NCBI GenBank assembly: GCA_016788785.1
Contig: JAEUSM010000007.1
Location: forward strand, 62,001-126,000
Length of the DNA: 64,000 nucleotides
Direction: 5' to 3'
DNA from: Candidatus Kapaibacterium sp.
GTDB taxonomy: Bacteria > Bacteroidota > Ignavibacteria > Kapaibacteriales > JAEUSM01
The notes under the pieces were generated by a model. It made no database searches. It worked only from the letters and a program-made list of their open reading frames with translations, and was not told the DNA's origin. Positions 27,028-36,658 of this stretch are shown one piece after another. Position 1 is the first letter of the stretch; the number at the start of each line of letters is the position of its first letter. The translations under genes and the position numbers were made by a program.

Positions 27028-28158
27028 ATGAATATAGGAATATTATGTTACCCAACCTACGGAGGTAGTGGAGTGGTAGCAACAGAACTCGGAAAGTCAT
27101 TAGCAACAAAAGGGCACACCGTTCATTTTATAACGTATGCAATGCCATTGCGACTTGAAAAGTTTCAAGATAACATTTTTTTTCATGAAGTAGAGGTTCC
27201 TCATTATCCTTTATTTGATTTTCAATCGTATGACATTGCTTTAGCAGGAAAAATAGTCGATGTTGCGCGGTTTGCACGTTTGGATGTTGTTCATGCTCAC
27301 TATGCCATCCCCCATTCTATTTCTGCGTATTTGGCGAACAATGCTGTTCACAATGTTTCTAAGAGATTTAAAGTAGTTACAACCTTGCATGGAACAGATA
27401 TCACACTCGTTGGTGTAGAACGGAATTTAAAACCGTTGGTGCGTTTATCTATCGAACAATCTCACGCTGTTACCGCTGTATCGGAGTATTTGCGAAATCA
27501 AACTTACGAAAATCTTTCTATCAATACACCAATTGATGTTATTCCAAATTTCATCGATCCGACAATTTATTCCAAAGTTCCATGCGAAAAAGTTAAACGA
27601 ATATTTGGAACAGATTGTAAGAATGTATTAATTCATGTATCGAATTTTCGACCTGTAAAAAGAGTTTTGGATACTATTCACATTTTGAATAAAGTCCGGG
27701 AAACACTTGACACACAACTAATTTTAGTTGGTGATGGACCTGATCGTACAAATGCAGAACGATTAACACGTGAATTGGGTCTTGAGGAGAATGTACTCTT
27801 TTTAGGGAAACAAAGTGCATTACCAGAGCTTCTTTCTTCGGCAAGAGTTTTCTTACTTCCTTCAGGAGAAGAGAGTTTTGGTTTGTCGGCATTAGAGGCA
27901 ATGAGTTGTGAAATTCCTGTTGTGGGTTCGAATATTGGTGGTATTTCTGAAGTTGTTACTCATGGAAGAAATGGATTTTTGGCACCAATGGGTGATATTG
28001 ATGCTATGGCTCAATACGTACTTAGATTACTCCAAGATGAGGCATTATACAATACATTCTCACAAAATGCTCGTCAAGATTCTATTGAACGATTCCACAT
28101 TGATTCCGTTGTTACGATGTATGAAGATTTGTACAATCGGGTTGTAGAACAGCAATGA
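27028..28158 (+). CDS. bshA: N-acetyl-alpha-D-glucosaminyl L-malate synthase
   Basis: GT4 glycosyltransferase that catalyses the first step of bacillithiol synthesis (UDP-GlcNAc plus L-malate). The BshA signature at the N-terminus is MNIGILCYPTYGGSGVVA, followed by GHTVHFIT, VEVPHYPLF, VHAHYAIPHSISAYLA and the donor-site motif EESFGLSALEAMSCEIPVVG. The start at 27028 gives 376 residues; a frame extending to 26959 overlaps yigZ and lacks homology. BshB and BshC are not in the window, and purN overlaps its end by four bases. Confidence 0.95.
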   Translation: MNIGILCYPTYGGSGVVATELGKSLATKGHTVHFITYAMPLRLEKFQDNIFFHEVEVPHYPLFDFQSYDIALAGKIVDVARFARLDVVHAHYAIPHSISAYLANNAVHNVSKRFKVVTTLHGTDITLVGVERNLKPLVRLSIEQSHAVTAVSEYLRNQTYENLSINTPIDVIPNFIDPTIYSKVPCEKVKRIFGTDCKNVLIHVSNFRPVKRVLDTIHILNKVRETLDTQLILVGDGPDRTNAERLTRELGLEENVLFLGKQSALPELLSSARVFLLPSGEESFGLSALEAMSCEIPVVGSNIGGISEVVTHGRNGFLAPMGDIDAMAQYVLRLLQDEALYNTFSQNARQDSIERFHIDSVVTMYEDLYNRVVEQQ

Positions 28159-28757
28159 AAATTCCGCCAAACATTGCGTTTTTCGCTTCAGGTGCTGGTT
28201 CAACTATGGAAGCTTTTTTAGAAGAGTGGAAAGCTGAAACGTTACCAATTGTTCCAAAAATACTTATCACTAACAACTCCAATTGTGGTGCTGTTGAATT
28301 TGCAAAGCGTTTTGGTCTTAATGTGTTCCATATATCATCGAAAACTCATCCGAATGAAGAGGAATTTGTAAAGGAATTACGACTGAAGTTACAAAATCAC
28401 GATGTCGATTTACTATTGTTGGTAGGGTATATGAAGAAATTACCTGCTGCTATAATAATACAATATCCACATCGAATTTTCAATACTCACCCTGCATTAT
28501 TGCCAAAATATGGTGGGAAAGGGATGTTTGGTTTGAATGTACACACTGCAGTAATAGAAAACAACGAAACAGAATCTGGAGCAACTATTCACTATGTAAC
28601 AGAAGAATATGACGAAGGCCAAATCATTGCACAATCTGTTGTTTCCGTTGAACCAAATGACACTCCTGAAAGCTTGCAAGAAAAGGTAAAAAAATCTGAA
28701 CGGAAGCTCTATATTGACACAATTAGAGCATTTATTTTGCAAGGTCAAAATAAGTAA
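28155..28757 (+). CDS. purN: Phosphoribosylglycinamide formyltransferase
   Basis: Folate-dependent GAR transformylase of purine synthesis, 200 residues. Motifs: AFFASGAGSTMEAF at the N-terminus, LITNNSNCGAVEFAKRFG, LVGYMKKLP, IFNTHPALLPKYGGKGMFG with the catalytic Asn-His, and SGATIHYVTEEYDEGQIIAQ with the catalytic Asp region. Its start overlaps the bshA stop by four bases. It ends two bases from the convergent GIN-domain gene, with no terminator between them. Confidence 0.95.
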   Translation: MKIPPNIAFFASGAGSTMEAFLEEWKAETLPIVPKILITNNSNCGAVEFAKRFGLNVFHISSKTHPNEEEFVKELRLKLQNHDVDLLLLVGYMKKLPAAIIIQYPHRIFNTHPALLPKYGGKGMFGLNVHTAVIENNETESGATIHYVTEEYDEGQIIAQSVVSVEPNDTPESLQEKVKKSERKLYIDTIRAFILQGQNK

Positions 28758-28759
28758 AC

Positions 28760-29482
28760 TTAACGGATTTCTTTGATAGACCCTTTGTCTAATAGAATTT
28801 TTTTCACAAAAACTTCTTTATCACTTCGTTGAGTATACTCTACTATTCCTTTGCCAGTACATTTTGCGAAGAGTGAATCCGTTGATGTTTTAATTATCCC
28901 ATATCCATTTGCATAGGCATAGGTTACCGTAGTAGGAAAATCTATAGCATGAATTTCACCAGAATTATCTATTTCAAACAAAGATTCCTTTGCTGAACCA
29001 TTGAGCGTTATAATACTCCCAGCCTTTTGATGAACAACCATTCTGTCGCAAATATTATTGACAGAAATGATACTTGAAGCCAAATTGACAATGGAATCAA
29101 TGGATGGGGATGTTATATGTATAACTGGTTCAGTTGAAGTAAAAAACGCATAAGAAGATTGTAAATAGAGAACTGAATCTTTCACGGAAACATCCAAGAA
29201 CCCTATCAAATTATCGTCAATTTCTATTCTGCAATGGGAAGTATCTGCTTTCGAAATACGGTAACGACAAGGGATGGCACAAACTATTGATGTAAATGGA
29301 GAAATAGGCAAAACTGATGAAACGACATTGCCATTTCCACGTTTGAAATTAGTATTCAAAGAAACAGAAATACAAGAATTTTGCAGTAACATCAAGCCAC
29401 AAATTATACTAACGAGAAAAAAAAACTGCAAACCTACTCGGCTTACAGTTTTCAAATTGGTATGTAAAACACCGTTTACCAT
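28760..29482 (-). CDS. GIN-domain (DUF2807) lipoprotein
   Basis: A 240-residue predicted lipoprotein: long N-terminus, hydrophobic helix, lipobox LLQNSC at about Cys37. The rest is repetitive beta-helix-like sequence with short strands ([54 protein letters not shown]), the pattern of the DUF2807 head-GIN family of Bacteroidota surface proteins. Its ATG overlaps the nuoK stop by seven bases, so it is translated with nuoK, though no functional link to complex I is evident. Confidence 0.75.
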   Translation of the reverse strand: MVNGVLHTNLKTVSRVGLQFFFLVSIICGLMLLQNSCISVSLNTNFKRGNGNVVSSVLPISPFTSIVCAIPCRYRISKADTSHCRIEIDDNLIGFLDVSVKDSVLYLQSSYAFFTSTEPVIHITSPSIDSIVNLASSIISVNNICDRMVVHQKAGSIITLNGSAKESLFEIDNSGEIHAIDFPTTVTYAYANGYGIIKTSTDSLFAKCTGKGIVEYTQRSDKEVFVKKILLDKGSIKEIR

Positions 29483-29796
29483 TTCATTATATTCACTTGA
29501 TCAACATAAACTGTTTGTTTTGTACGGTATAACGCCAAAACAATTGCCAATCCAATTGCAGCCTCTGCAGCAGCAACGGCCATAACGAAAAACACAAACA
29601 ACTGCCCAACAATATCACCTCTAAATGCAGAAAAAGACACAAAGGTCAAATTCACTGCATTGAGCATGATTTCTATAGACATAAATATAATAATAGCATT
29701 TCTACGAGTAATAACGCCAACTACTCCAATAGTAAAAAGCATTGCAGAAAGTGCCAAATAGTATTCTAACGGTATTGATGTAAGTATTGAATTCAT
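29476..29796 (-). CDS. nuoK: NADH-quinone oxidoreductase subunit K
   Basis: Membrane subunit of complex I, 106 residues from Met at 29796 (MNSILTS), matching the normal NuoK length. A longer frame starting at 29844 overlaps nuoJ and adds a non-homologous N-terminus. Three hydrophobic helices are visible, with the conserved membrane glutamate in [14 protein letters not shown] and [11 protein letters not shown] in helix 3. It follows nuoJ with a short gap and overlaps the GIN-domain gene. Confidence 0.94.
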   Translation of the reverse strand: MNSILTSIPLEYYLALSAMLFTIGVVGVITRRNAIIIFMSIEIMLNAVNLTFVSFSAFRGDIVGQLFVFFVMAVAAAEAAIGLAIVLALYRTKQTVYVDQVNIMKW

Positions 29797-29806
29797 TGAT
29801 TTTTCC

Positions 29807-30313
29807 TTAAATTTTGCGTTTTGATAACAATACAGACCCAACAATTGCCACTAACAGCAACAACGAGATAGCCTCAAATGGGAATAAGAATTTAGTGAAC
29901 AACGAATCACCAATTGATTCTACCGTTCCAATAACCATCGCCTTTTGAGACATAGTAGAAAACGATGTTGGTTTCGCAAAAAACACTGTCAGCATTTGAA
30001 TTACAAACAATGTAGCAACCGAATAACCAATGATTTTACCAGCATTTACTTTTTCAGTAAGTTTTTCTTCATTTCCCAAATTTAAAAGCATGATCACAAA
30101 AACCACAAGTACCATAATTGCACCTGCATAGACCAAAATTTGCATAACCGCTACAAATTGTGCTTGTAACGACAAATACAAACCAGCTAACATAAAAAAG
30201 TGCATAACCAAGAACATGGCTGCAGATACAGGATTTTGACGTGTTATCATCAATATCCCACTAATGATAGCACCGAGTGCCATAATGAAGAACAAAACAG
30301 TATCTAATGTCAC
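29807..30313 (-). CDS. nuoJ: NADH-quinone oxidoreductase subunit J
   Basis: Membrane subunit of complex I, 168 residues with five hydrophobic helices. ARMFLV-type helix 2 ([21 protein letters not shown]) and the conserved pi-bulge helix VQ-like [22 protein letters not shown] are recognisable. It is followed only by nuoK. None of nuoA-I or nuoL-N is in the window, so the complex I genes are scattered in this genome. Confidence 0.93.
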   Translation of the reverse strand: MTLDTVLFFIMALGAIISGILMITRQNPVSAAMFLVMHFFMLAGLYLSLQAQFVAVMQILVYAGAIMVLVVFVIMLLNLGNEEKLTEKVNAGKIIGYSVATLFVIQMLTVFFAKPTSFSTMSQKAMVIGTVESIGDSLFTKFLFPFEAISLLLLVAIVGSVLLSKRKI

Positions 30314-30635
30314 AGTTTTTCTCTCTTTGAAATGAAAGTATTTACGAAGATATTATGTAAATTTACTAAATTTTTTCGAATCTATTCTCATTGTCTGTAG
30401 ATTTTTTTGTTTTCACCTTATTCTTTCAATAACTTTGAGAACTATTTCATTACTTTTTTCCATTCAACTTTCAAATTTGTATGCAATATTTGTTACTATT
30501 TTCGTTACCTATTGAACAACTACAAGCACCATTGTTGCTAATTACGTTGTAATCAAAATGAAATCAACGTATTTGTTGTTTCCATTTCCCCATTATTGTT
30601 TTTGCATAATTACATATTCTTCCAAAAACTAATAT
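30314..30635. other. Divergent intergenic region, no gene seen
   Basis: 322 AT-rich bases between the nuoJ start (minus) and the TPR protein start (plus). It must carry promoters in both directions, but I found no clean TAnnTTTG match on either strand, no convincing hairpin and no short ORF with a plausible start. Confidence 0.6.
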
Positions 30636-33600
30636 ATGTCCAAACTCTCACATCGGATTGTTGATACACTAAGAGTAGTTTCTCTCCTCTTGGCAATTAC
30701 ATTACTCCCTTTGCCTGTAATTTCACAAATTATACCGTTACCGTACTCTTATTCAGCAAAACAATTTCTTCAAGTATCTGCATTATTAGATCAATCGATG
30801 ATGCAAAAAGCCCGTATTGAGGCACAATCGATTTTAAAGTTACAACCCAAAAGTACTGTCTTCGATGCAACAATCATCGAAAAATCTCGCATTGAACGGT
30901 CTATTGGAAATTATCAAAATGCAGAAGAAGTTTTAAGTGAATTTATCGCAAAAAATACAACATCTCCTTTTGTTGCATACGCTTGGTTTGAACGTGCACT
31001 TTTGAATATTGAACTAAAAAATTATCCGATAGCAATTGAATATCTTCTTTCTGCTGCTCAAAATGCAGAATTAGATTTGCGTGACAGATCTGATTCTTCG
31101 TACACACAATTAGCTCATCTTTCGTGGTTTTGGAGTGGTTCTTTGTATGCGATACAAAATAACTATCCAAAAGCAATTCAATCCTTCAATCTGTGTATAG
31201 AGCGGTCACCAAATGGCGTTTATGCTGATGACGCACTGTTATTTAATGGTGTTATTTCTCAAATGGTTGGTAAAAACAGCGACGCCGCATTTTATTATGC
31301 AAAAAATATTGAAAAAGAGTATTACCCGCGAAATTCTACGTTAGCTCGGTTTTTATCAGCAGCACAATCCTCGTTAAATTCGAATTATGCAACAGACGCT
31401 CTTATTTTATTGGACAAAGCAAAAGAATGGTTAGCACGGTATAATTCTCTCGGTTCAACATTTGAATCACCTGATTATCTTTACAAACCTGAAGCATTAT
31501 TATTTTCACTTATTGCTGATGCTTTGTATTTGCAAGAGGATTACGAACGAGCAATAGTCCATTACGAAATGTCGTATGAAAAAGATTCTACCTCAAATTT
31601 GGCAATGAATGTTCTCAATCATCTTGCAACAGCGTACAAAAAAGTTGATAATCGTAAAGAAGCCAAACGACTTTTTGAAAAAGTATTATCAAAAACTCCG
31701 AATGATTCATACGAATATGCATTTGCTCGTTTTTATCGAAGTGTCCTTTTGTATGAAGAGAACAAAAAGAATGATGCAGTTCAAGAATTGACAATCCTTG
31801 TGAATAATCCTGATTTCCCTTTTTTGACAGAAGCACTTTTGACCTTGGGTCAGATTCAATACATTGATAAAACCTATGACAAAGCTCGAGCAACATTAGA
31901 AAGAACCGTTCGTACTGCCGAAACTCCTTTGTTGAAAATTCAATCGCACCTACTGTTGGGTTCTGTTTATATGCAAAACCAAAATATAACAAAGGCTCTT
32001 GGACAATATGAACAAGCACATACATTGATAGACAAACTCCCAAGCGAAATCAAATCAACAACATCCGTTCGATGGTTCCAAAAGGAATATCTTCTTCAAT
32101 ATGGAATTTGTCTTTCTCAATCGAACAAACAAATGCAAGCAATTGAATTGTTATCGCAATTTATTGCAGAAAATCCTGATGAATCTCGCGTTGAAGAAGC
32201 ATTGTTTTGGTTGGGTGAATCGTATTTTAAAGCTGAAAATCTTCAAGATGCATTAGTGCAATACCAATTAGTCGTCAAACGATTTCCATATTCTCAACGA
32301 TGTGAAGAGTCATTGTATGCAATTGGATATGTCTACTTCAAAATGAAAGATTTTGATAAAGCTGCTAAAGCGTTTACAGATTTTTTGAAAGATTATTCTT
32401 TCTCAAAACTCAAAACCGATGCTTTAGCTCGAAAAGGTGATGCATTGTATGCTCAAAACAAATTTCAAGAAGCATCACAATCCTACAAAGCATCCTCTGA
32501 CAATGACCCAAATTCTCCTGAGGCACAATATGCACTCTTTCAAAATGGACAAGCGTTATTCCAATTAGGGGAATTTGACCAAACTTCAAAAGAAATGTCG
32601 GAATTCATCAAACGATACCCCAAATCAGCAGTTGCAGATGATGCTACGTTTCTTATTGGTTTATCATCTCTCAAAACAAAAAACTACAAAGAAGCTCGTG
32701 CTACTTTCCAGCAATTACTTGATAAATATCCTTCTTCGGAATTATTACCAAGAGCACATTATTACATTGGCGATGCTTTTTACAGTGAAGGGGACTATGA
32801 ATCTGCAATTACTAAGTACAAATATGTCGTAGACAATTATCCAAATAGCCCTTTTATTGCTTCAGCAACAAAGAGTTGGTATCAATCACTCAATAATTTG
32901 GGTAGAAGTGAAGAGGCTTTAGTTATTTCACAACGATATATTACCAATACAACGACACAAGCATCAGAGGAATTTCGATTCATTAATGCTGATGTTTATT
33001 TTTCCAAACAACAGTATGCAAAAGTAATCGAAGAATTGCAGGAGTATTTACAATTATTCCCTGAAGGTTCTCGACGTTCAGAGGCATTGTTTTTACAGTC
33101 AAAAAGTTATATTTTGCTCGGCAATTCTTCTCAAGCAAAAGAAAAATTAACTGAATTACTAACGTTATATCCAAAGAGTGATTATGCTGAAGAAGCAGAA
33201 CTGTCTTTGGCAGAAGTTACACTATCAACTGGAGAATTAGAAAAAGCGAATGAATTATTCCAAAAAATCCAATTTACCTATTCTGGAACTCCATTAGCTT
33301 CAAAAGCAGCCTTCAAACGAGCAACAATAGCATTACTTCGTTCAGATACATTGGACTATATTGCAAAATTGACCGATATTCCTGTCCAATTTCCTCAAGC
33401 ATTAGAAGTACCAGAATCGTATATACTGTTAGGGAAAATTTTTGCTACAATAGATTCTACACAAAAGTCTTATAATGCTTTTGAACAAGCATATGCATTG
33501 ACAATTGAATCTAACCCACTCTTTGCTACTGAGGCATTGTACGAATGGGGTATGTTGTTGTATAAAAAACGTCAATATCGTCCAGCTGCAGAAAAATTTG

Positions 33601-33794
33601 CTATTATTCGAAATGACTATGAAGATGTTGTTGTGCAATGGGTAAATGCAACCTTTGCATTAGTCGAATGTTATGTTGATGTAGCCGATAAAAATGCTGC
33701 TAAAAAGTTATTACAAGAAATTATCACGAAATATCCCAATGAACCAGCAGGAATTAGAGCAACAGAAAGGATGAAAAAACTGAATGTACGCTAA
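30636..33794 (+). CDS. Large secreted TPR-repeat protein
   Basis: A 1052-residue protein with an N-terminal signal peptide or anchor (VVSLLLAITLLPLPVISQ) followed almost entirely by tetratricopeptide repeats, at least 15. Typical units are EEALFWLGESYFKAENLQDALVQYQLVVKRFP, and many repeats end in YPxS, as in Tol-Pal/BamD-like TPR proteins. No enzyme domain is visible. It overlaps the next gene, a barrel, by 11 bases, and a SPOR and a TonB-like gene follow, so a periplasmic scaffolding role at the outer membrane is a reasonable inference. Confidence 0.85.
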   Translation: MSKLSHRIVDTLRVVSLLLAITLLPLPVISQIIPLPYSYSAKQFLQVSALLDQSMMQKARIEAQSILKLQPKSTVFDATIIEKSRIERSIGNYQNAEEVLSEFIAKNTTSPFVAYAWFERALLNIELKNYPIAIEYLLSAAQNAELDLRDRSDSSYTQLAHLSWFWSGSLYAIQNNYPKAIQSFNLCIERSPNGVYADDALLFNGVISQMVGKNSDAAFYYAKNIEKEYYPRNSTLARFLSAAQSSLNSNYATDALILLDKAKEWLARYNSLGSTFESPDYLYKPEALLFSLIADALYLQEDYERAIVHYEMSYEKDSTSNLAMNVLNHLATAYKKVDNRKEAKRLFEKVLSKTPNDSYEYAFARFYRSVLLYEENKKNDAVQELTILVNNPDFPFLTEALLTLGQIQYIDKTYDKARATLERTVRTAETPLLKIQSHLLLGSVYMQNQNITKALGQYEQAHTLIDKLPSEIKSTTSVRWFQKEYLLQYGICLSQSNKQMQAIELLSQFIAENPDESRVEEALFWLGESYFKAENLQDALVQYQLVVKRFPYSQRCEESLYAIGYVYFKMKDFDKAAKAFTDFLKDYSFSKLKTDALARKGDALYAQNKFQEASQSYKASSDNDPNSPEAQYALFQNGQALFQLGEFDQTSKEMSEFIKRYPKSAVADDATFLIGLSSLKTKNYKEARATFQQLLDKYPSSELLPRAHYYIGDAFYSEGDYESAITKYKYVVDNYPNSPFIASATKSWYQSLNNLGRSEEALVISQRYITNTTTQASEEFRFINADVYFSKQQYAKVIEELQEYLQLFPEGSRRSEALFLQSKSYILLGNSSQAKEKLTELLTLYPKSDYAEEAELSLAEVTLSTGELEKANELFQKIQFTYSGTPLASKAAFKRATIALLRSDTLDYIAKLTDIPVQFPQALEVPESYILLGKIFATIDSTQKSYNAFEQAYALTIESNPLFATEALYEWGMLLYKKRQYRPAAEKFAIIRNDYEDVVVQWVNATFALVECYVDVADKNAAKKLLQEIITKYPNEPAGIRATERMKKLNVR

Positions 33795-35376
33795 ACAATT
33801 CTTTATCCTAATATTAACAGTTGTTACGTCAGTATCAATGTATGCTCAAGGCGAACAAACCCCTTTTGAACTTCCAGAATTTATTATTGAAGGTAAGAGG
33901 AAACCAACGACCATCAAGGTAACAAATGTTTCGAAAATTGCTCCGAGTATTTCAAAACCTCTCACCAAAGAACAATTGGATTCTTTGTTGCAAAAGGAGG
34001 AACATCGTAATGCTATCCGGTCAATTCCAACATTTATCCTACCAGAAAGACCAACAACACCATATGATGGTTTTTTACGTGGAGAATTTGGAAATTATGA
34101 AACTCCTTCTATTGAAGGTGGATATGCATTTTCCTTTGACCATTTTACTTGCTTTGCTTTGGGAAGTTATGAGCAATCGAGTGGTCATGTACCAAATGCA
34201 CAATTTTCAAAATTAGATGCATCCATTCGAACACAATACATTGCACCAGAAAAGTTCTATATTTTTGGTGGTTCACTTACTGAAACACAAATTCAGTTTC
34301 AAAATAAATCGTACAGCTTTTTTGGCTCTCCATTACGACAGAATAGAAGCGTAAACAATATGTCTGCGACTGTAGCAATCGAAGGTTCGTTTGAAGGCTT
34401 TCGTTATGACGGCTCTGCTTCTCTACAATCACTTGGACTTACAACTAACGGATTTGATGCTGGGAATACCTTATTGAATGGAAGTTTGGATATTTCTCAA
34501 CGATGGGAACATGCTATGGTGGGTGTTGGAAGTATTATTGACATTCAAAATCTTCAACAATCAACTTCTTCATTCATTGAAGCCTCAGGATTTATTAGTT
34601 TTATTTCCGATAAACTTACGCTCAAAGGTCGTGGTGGATTTCAAGTGGCATCTCCATCTGTTGCTTCAACTCGTACTGGACTTCTTTTGGATGGTTCATT
34701 GCAATACTCGGCGAATAAATTTTTCACCTTCCGTGCACACGGACGAAGTGGATTAGTTCAAAATACCTTTTCTCAATTACTTACTGCAAATCCATATTTG
34801 TTGGATACTTCAGCAATTGATTTTACCTATGACAAATTACGCTTGAATGCTGCTATTGAATTGCATCCTACAACTTCGGTTCAAATTCAATTGGGAACTC
34901 AATTTGCCTCTACTAATAGATCAATAATATTTCAACGAAATGCAAATTCGGAATTTACTCCAACGTATGAGGATGCAACAATTCTCTCACCATATGGTGA
35001 AATTTTCATTGCACTTTCGAAAAAAATACAACTTTCTTTACAATCATCGTATACAATTTCCTCTTTGGCAGATACAAGTGGCTCAATTCCATATTTACCA
35101 GAATTCAGGGCTTCATCAAGTTTGAATTTTTTTCCATTTGATGGCTTTCGAATTGGAACTACCGGTACATTTATGGGAGAAAGAATTGTGCAAAAAGGGA
35201 ATAATACCACAATACCATCATTCTTCGAATTACAGTTAGATGCTTCTTTTACACTCTTTAAAGGTGTACAAGCAGTGGCAAAAATTCAAAATCTTTTGAA
35301 TCAAGATATATTTCTTTGGGAAATGTATCGAGAAAGAGGTATTTTTGCTTCTGGTGGAATACAATGGCAGTTTTAA
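33784..35376 (+). CDS. Plug-less TonB-receptor-like outer-membrane barrel
   Basis: A 530-residue protein with a signal peptide (FILILTVVTSVSMYAQ), then LPEFIIEGKRKP, which resembles a TonB box (compare IVVTGSR). A linker of about 60 residues follows, then alternating amphipathic beta strands to a C-terminal phenylalanine (GGIQWQF), as in outer-membrane barrels. The ~130-residue plug of true TonB-dependent receptors is missing, and the barrel is shorter than usual, though the end (NLLNQDIFLWEMYRERG) resembles TonB receptor C-termini. A TonB-like protein is encoded two genes downstream. Confidence 0.75.
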   Translation: MYAKQFFILILTVVTSVSMYAQGEQTPFELPEFIIEGKRKPTTIKVTNVSKIAPSISKPLTKEQLDSLLQKEEHRNAIRSIPTFILPERPTTPYDGFLRGEFGNYETPSIEGGYAFSFDHFTCFALGSYEQSSGHVPNAQFSKLDASIRTQYIAPEKFYIFGGSLTETQIQFQNKSYSFFGSPLRQNRSVNNMSATVAIEGSFEGFRYDGSASLQSLGLTTNGFDAGNTLLNGSLDISQRWEHAMVGVGSIIDIQNLQQSTSSFIEASGFISFISDKLTLKGRGGFQVASPSVASTRTGLLLDGSLQYSANKFFTFRAHGRSGLVQNTFSQLLTANPYLLDTSAIDFTYDKLRLNAAIELHPTTSVQIQLGTQFASTNRSIIFQRNANSEFTPTYEDATILSPYGEIFIALSKKIQLSLQSSYTISSLADTSGSIPYLPEFRASSSLNFFPFDGFRIGTTGTFMGERIVQKGNNTTIPSFFELQLDASFTLFKGVQAVAKIQNLLNQDIFLWEMYRERGIFASGGIQWQF

Positions 35377-35379
35377 ACT

Positions 35380-36642
35380 ATGCAGTTAAAAGATACTTTA
35401 GAAATTGAAGAAACCCTTGGGGGATTTCAAGCATCGTTAGAAGATCAATTTCTTTTAAACGAATTGGAATCGTATCCTGGGGATACAAGTCGTTTCTTTA
35501 CAGGAATTCCTTCAGATTCTAATGATATAATTGTTAATTCAGAGGACTTTGAAGAAACATCAATCAGCAGCGAGGTAGATTCAATTCCATCATACCAAAG
35601 TGATATCTCCTTGGATGACGAATTTGATTTGTCATCAATACCAACTGGAAAACCCTCTGACTTTGCTTATGATGATGGTAGACCAACATCAAGCCCATTC
35701 AACGAAGATGGAGGAGATGCAGGTATGTTTGATTTATCAGGAATTGATGATTTTATTCATTCTGCAGACCAAAACCCAACTCCTATCGTAGATAATTCTC
35801 CAGCTGTAGAGCCAATTCGAATTCAATTGGATGAGCCACACTTTGATGATGAACCTCTTGCTAAGGCAGCAAAAGCACCAAAGGTAAAAAAACCGTCAAA
35901 ACCATTAGATAGAAATGTTGTTATCATTTTCACCTTACTTGTTTCTTCAATGATGGTAACAATGACGGTCTTGTTTCTTTTGTGGAAAAACAAACAAGAT
36001 AAAGAAGCATTGTATGCATTAAAAGCCACACAGCTTCATCATACTAATCCTCATGGTCAAAAAAATACTAAAGATTCTCTATCTCATGAAGTAAATGCCA
36101 ATACACACTTGGGTCATTCAACAGCAACTGATTCTAACAATTCTCATACACAAAGTAAGGATAGTTCTGCCGTTGCTCTTGATATTTCTAAGAAATCTTC
36201 TGATACAATGAGCAGAAAGATACATTCTTCTACTCATACTAATGATGCAACACATTCTAAGCCTCATGCGAAAGTTCATTCAACCTCCGTTTCAAAACCA
36301 TCAACAGAAGCTTCCGTTCCAAAAAAATCGAAGATAATCACTTCTAAAGATTCCGATAATAGCACTTCAAGTAGTAATAATCGCCTAACGGTATCGTCTA
36401 AATCATCAAAGACACCTGAGTTTGCATTGAAAGTACACTCTTCTTATTCAAAAGTTGATGCTTATTCAAAAGCAGAGCAATTACGAAAAGAAGGTATTGA
36501 AAATGTTACGGTAACCGAACAAAAAATACGCGATAGAACTATTTACAATGTTCGATTCGGTAAATTTTCTTCGTTCAATGAAGCTGAGGCAGCCTCAAAA
36601 AGAACTACTCTTCCATCTCGGTGGATAGATAGAACCAAGTAA
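35380..36642 (+). CDS. SPOR-domain membrane protein with acidic N-terminus
   Basis: A 420-residue bitopic protein. About 175 acidic, Ser/Asp-rich cytoplasmic residues precede one transmembrane helix (VVIIFTLLVSSMMVTMTVLFL). A periplasmic low-complexity linker rich in Ser, Thr, His and Lys follows. The last ~75 residues form a SPOR domain (FALKVHSSYSKVDAYSKAEQLRKEG, YNVRFGKFSSFNEAEAAS). SPOR domains bind peptidoglycan denuded of stem peptides at septa, so an envelope/division link is likely. It lies three bases after the barrel and 16 before the TonB-like gene. Confidence 0.85.
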   Translation: MQLKDTLEIEETLGGFQASLEDQFLLNELESYPGDTSRFFTGIPSDSNDIIVNSEDFEETSISSEVDSIPSYQSDISLDDEFDLSSIPTGKPSDFAYDDGRPTSSPFNEDGGDAGMFDLSGIDDFIHSADQNPTPIVDNSPAVEPIRIQLDEPHFDDEPLAKAAKAPKVKKPSKPLDRNVVIIFTLLVSSMMVTMTVLFLLWKNKQDKEALYALKATQLHHTNPHGQKNTKDSLSHEVNANTHLGHSTATDSNNSHTQSKDSSAVALDISKKSSDTMSRKIHSSTHTNDATHSKPHAKVHSTSVSKPSTEASVPKKSKIITSKDSDNSTSSSNNRLTVSSKSSKTPEFALKVHSSYSKVDAYSKAEQLRKEGIENVTVTEQKIRDRTIYNVRFGKFSSFNEAEAASKRTTLPSRWIDRTK

Positions 36643-36658
36643 CTGTAATGAACAAATA

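Noticed and set aside
30314-30635. Small RNA or riboswitch in the nuoJ/TPR gap
   Set aside because: No stable hairpin series or known motif was recognisable; the AT-rich sequence is consistent with plain promoter space.
33784-35376. Complete TonB-dependent receptor
   Set aside because: Only a TonB-box-like start and barrel strands are seen; the plug domain is missing.
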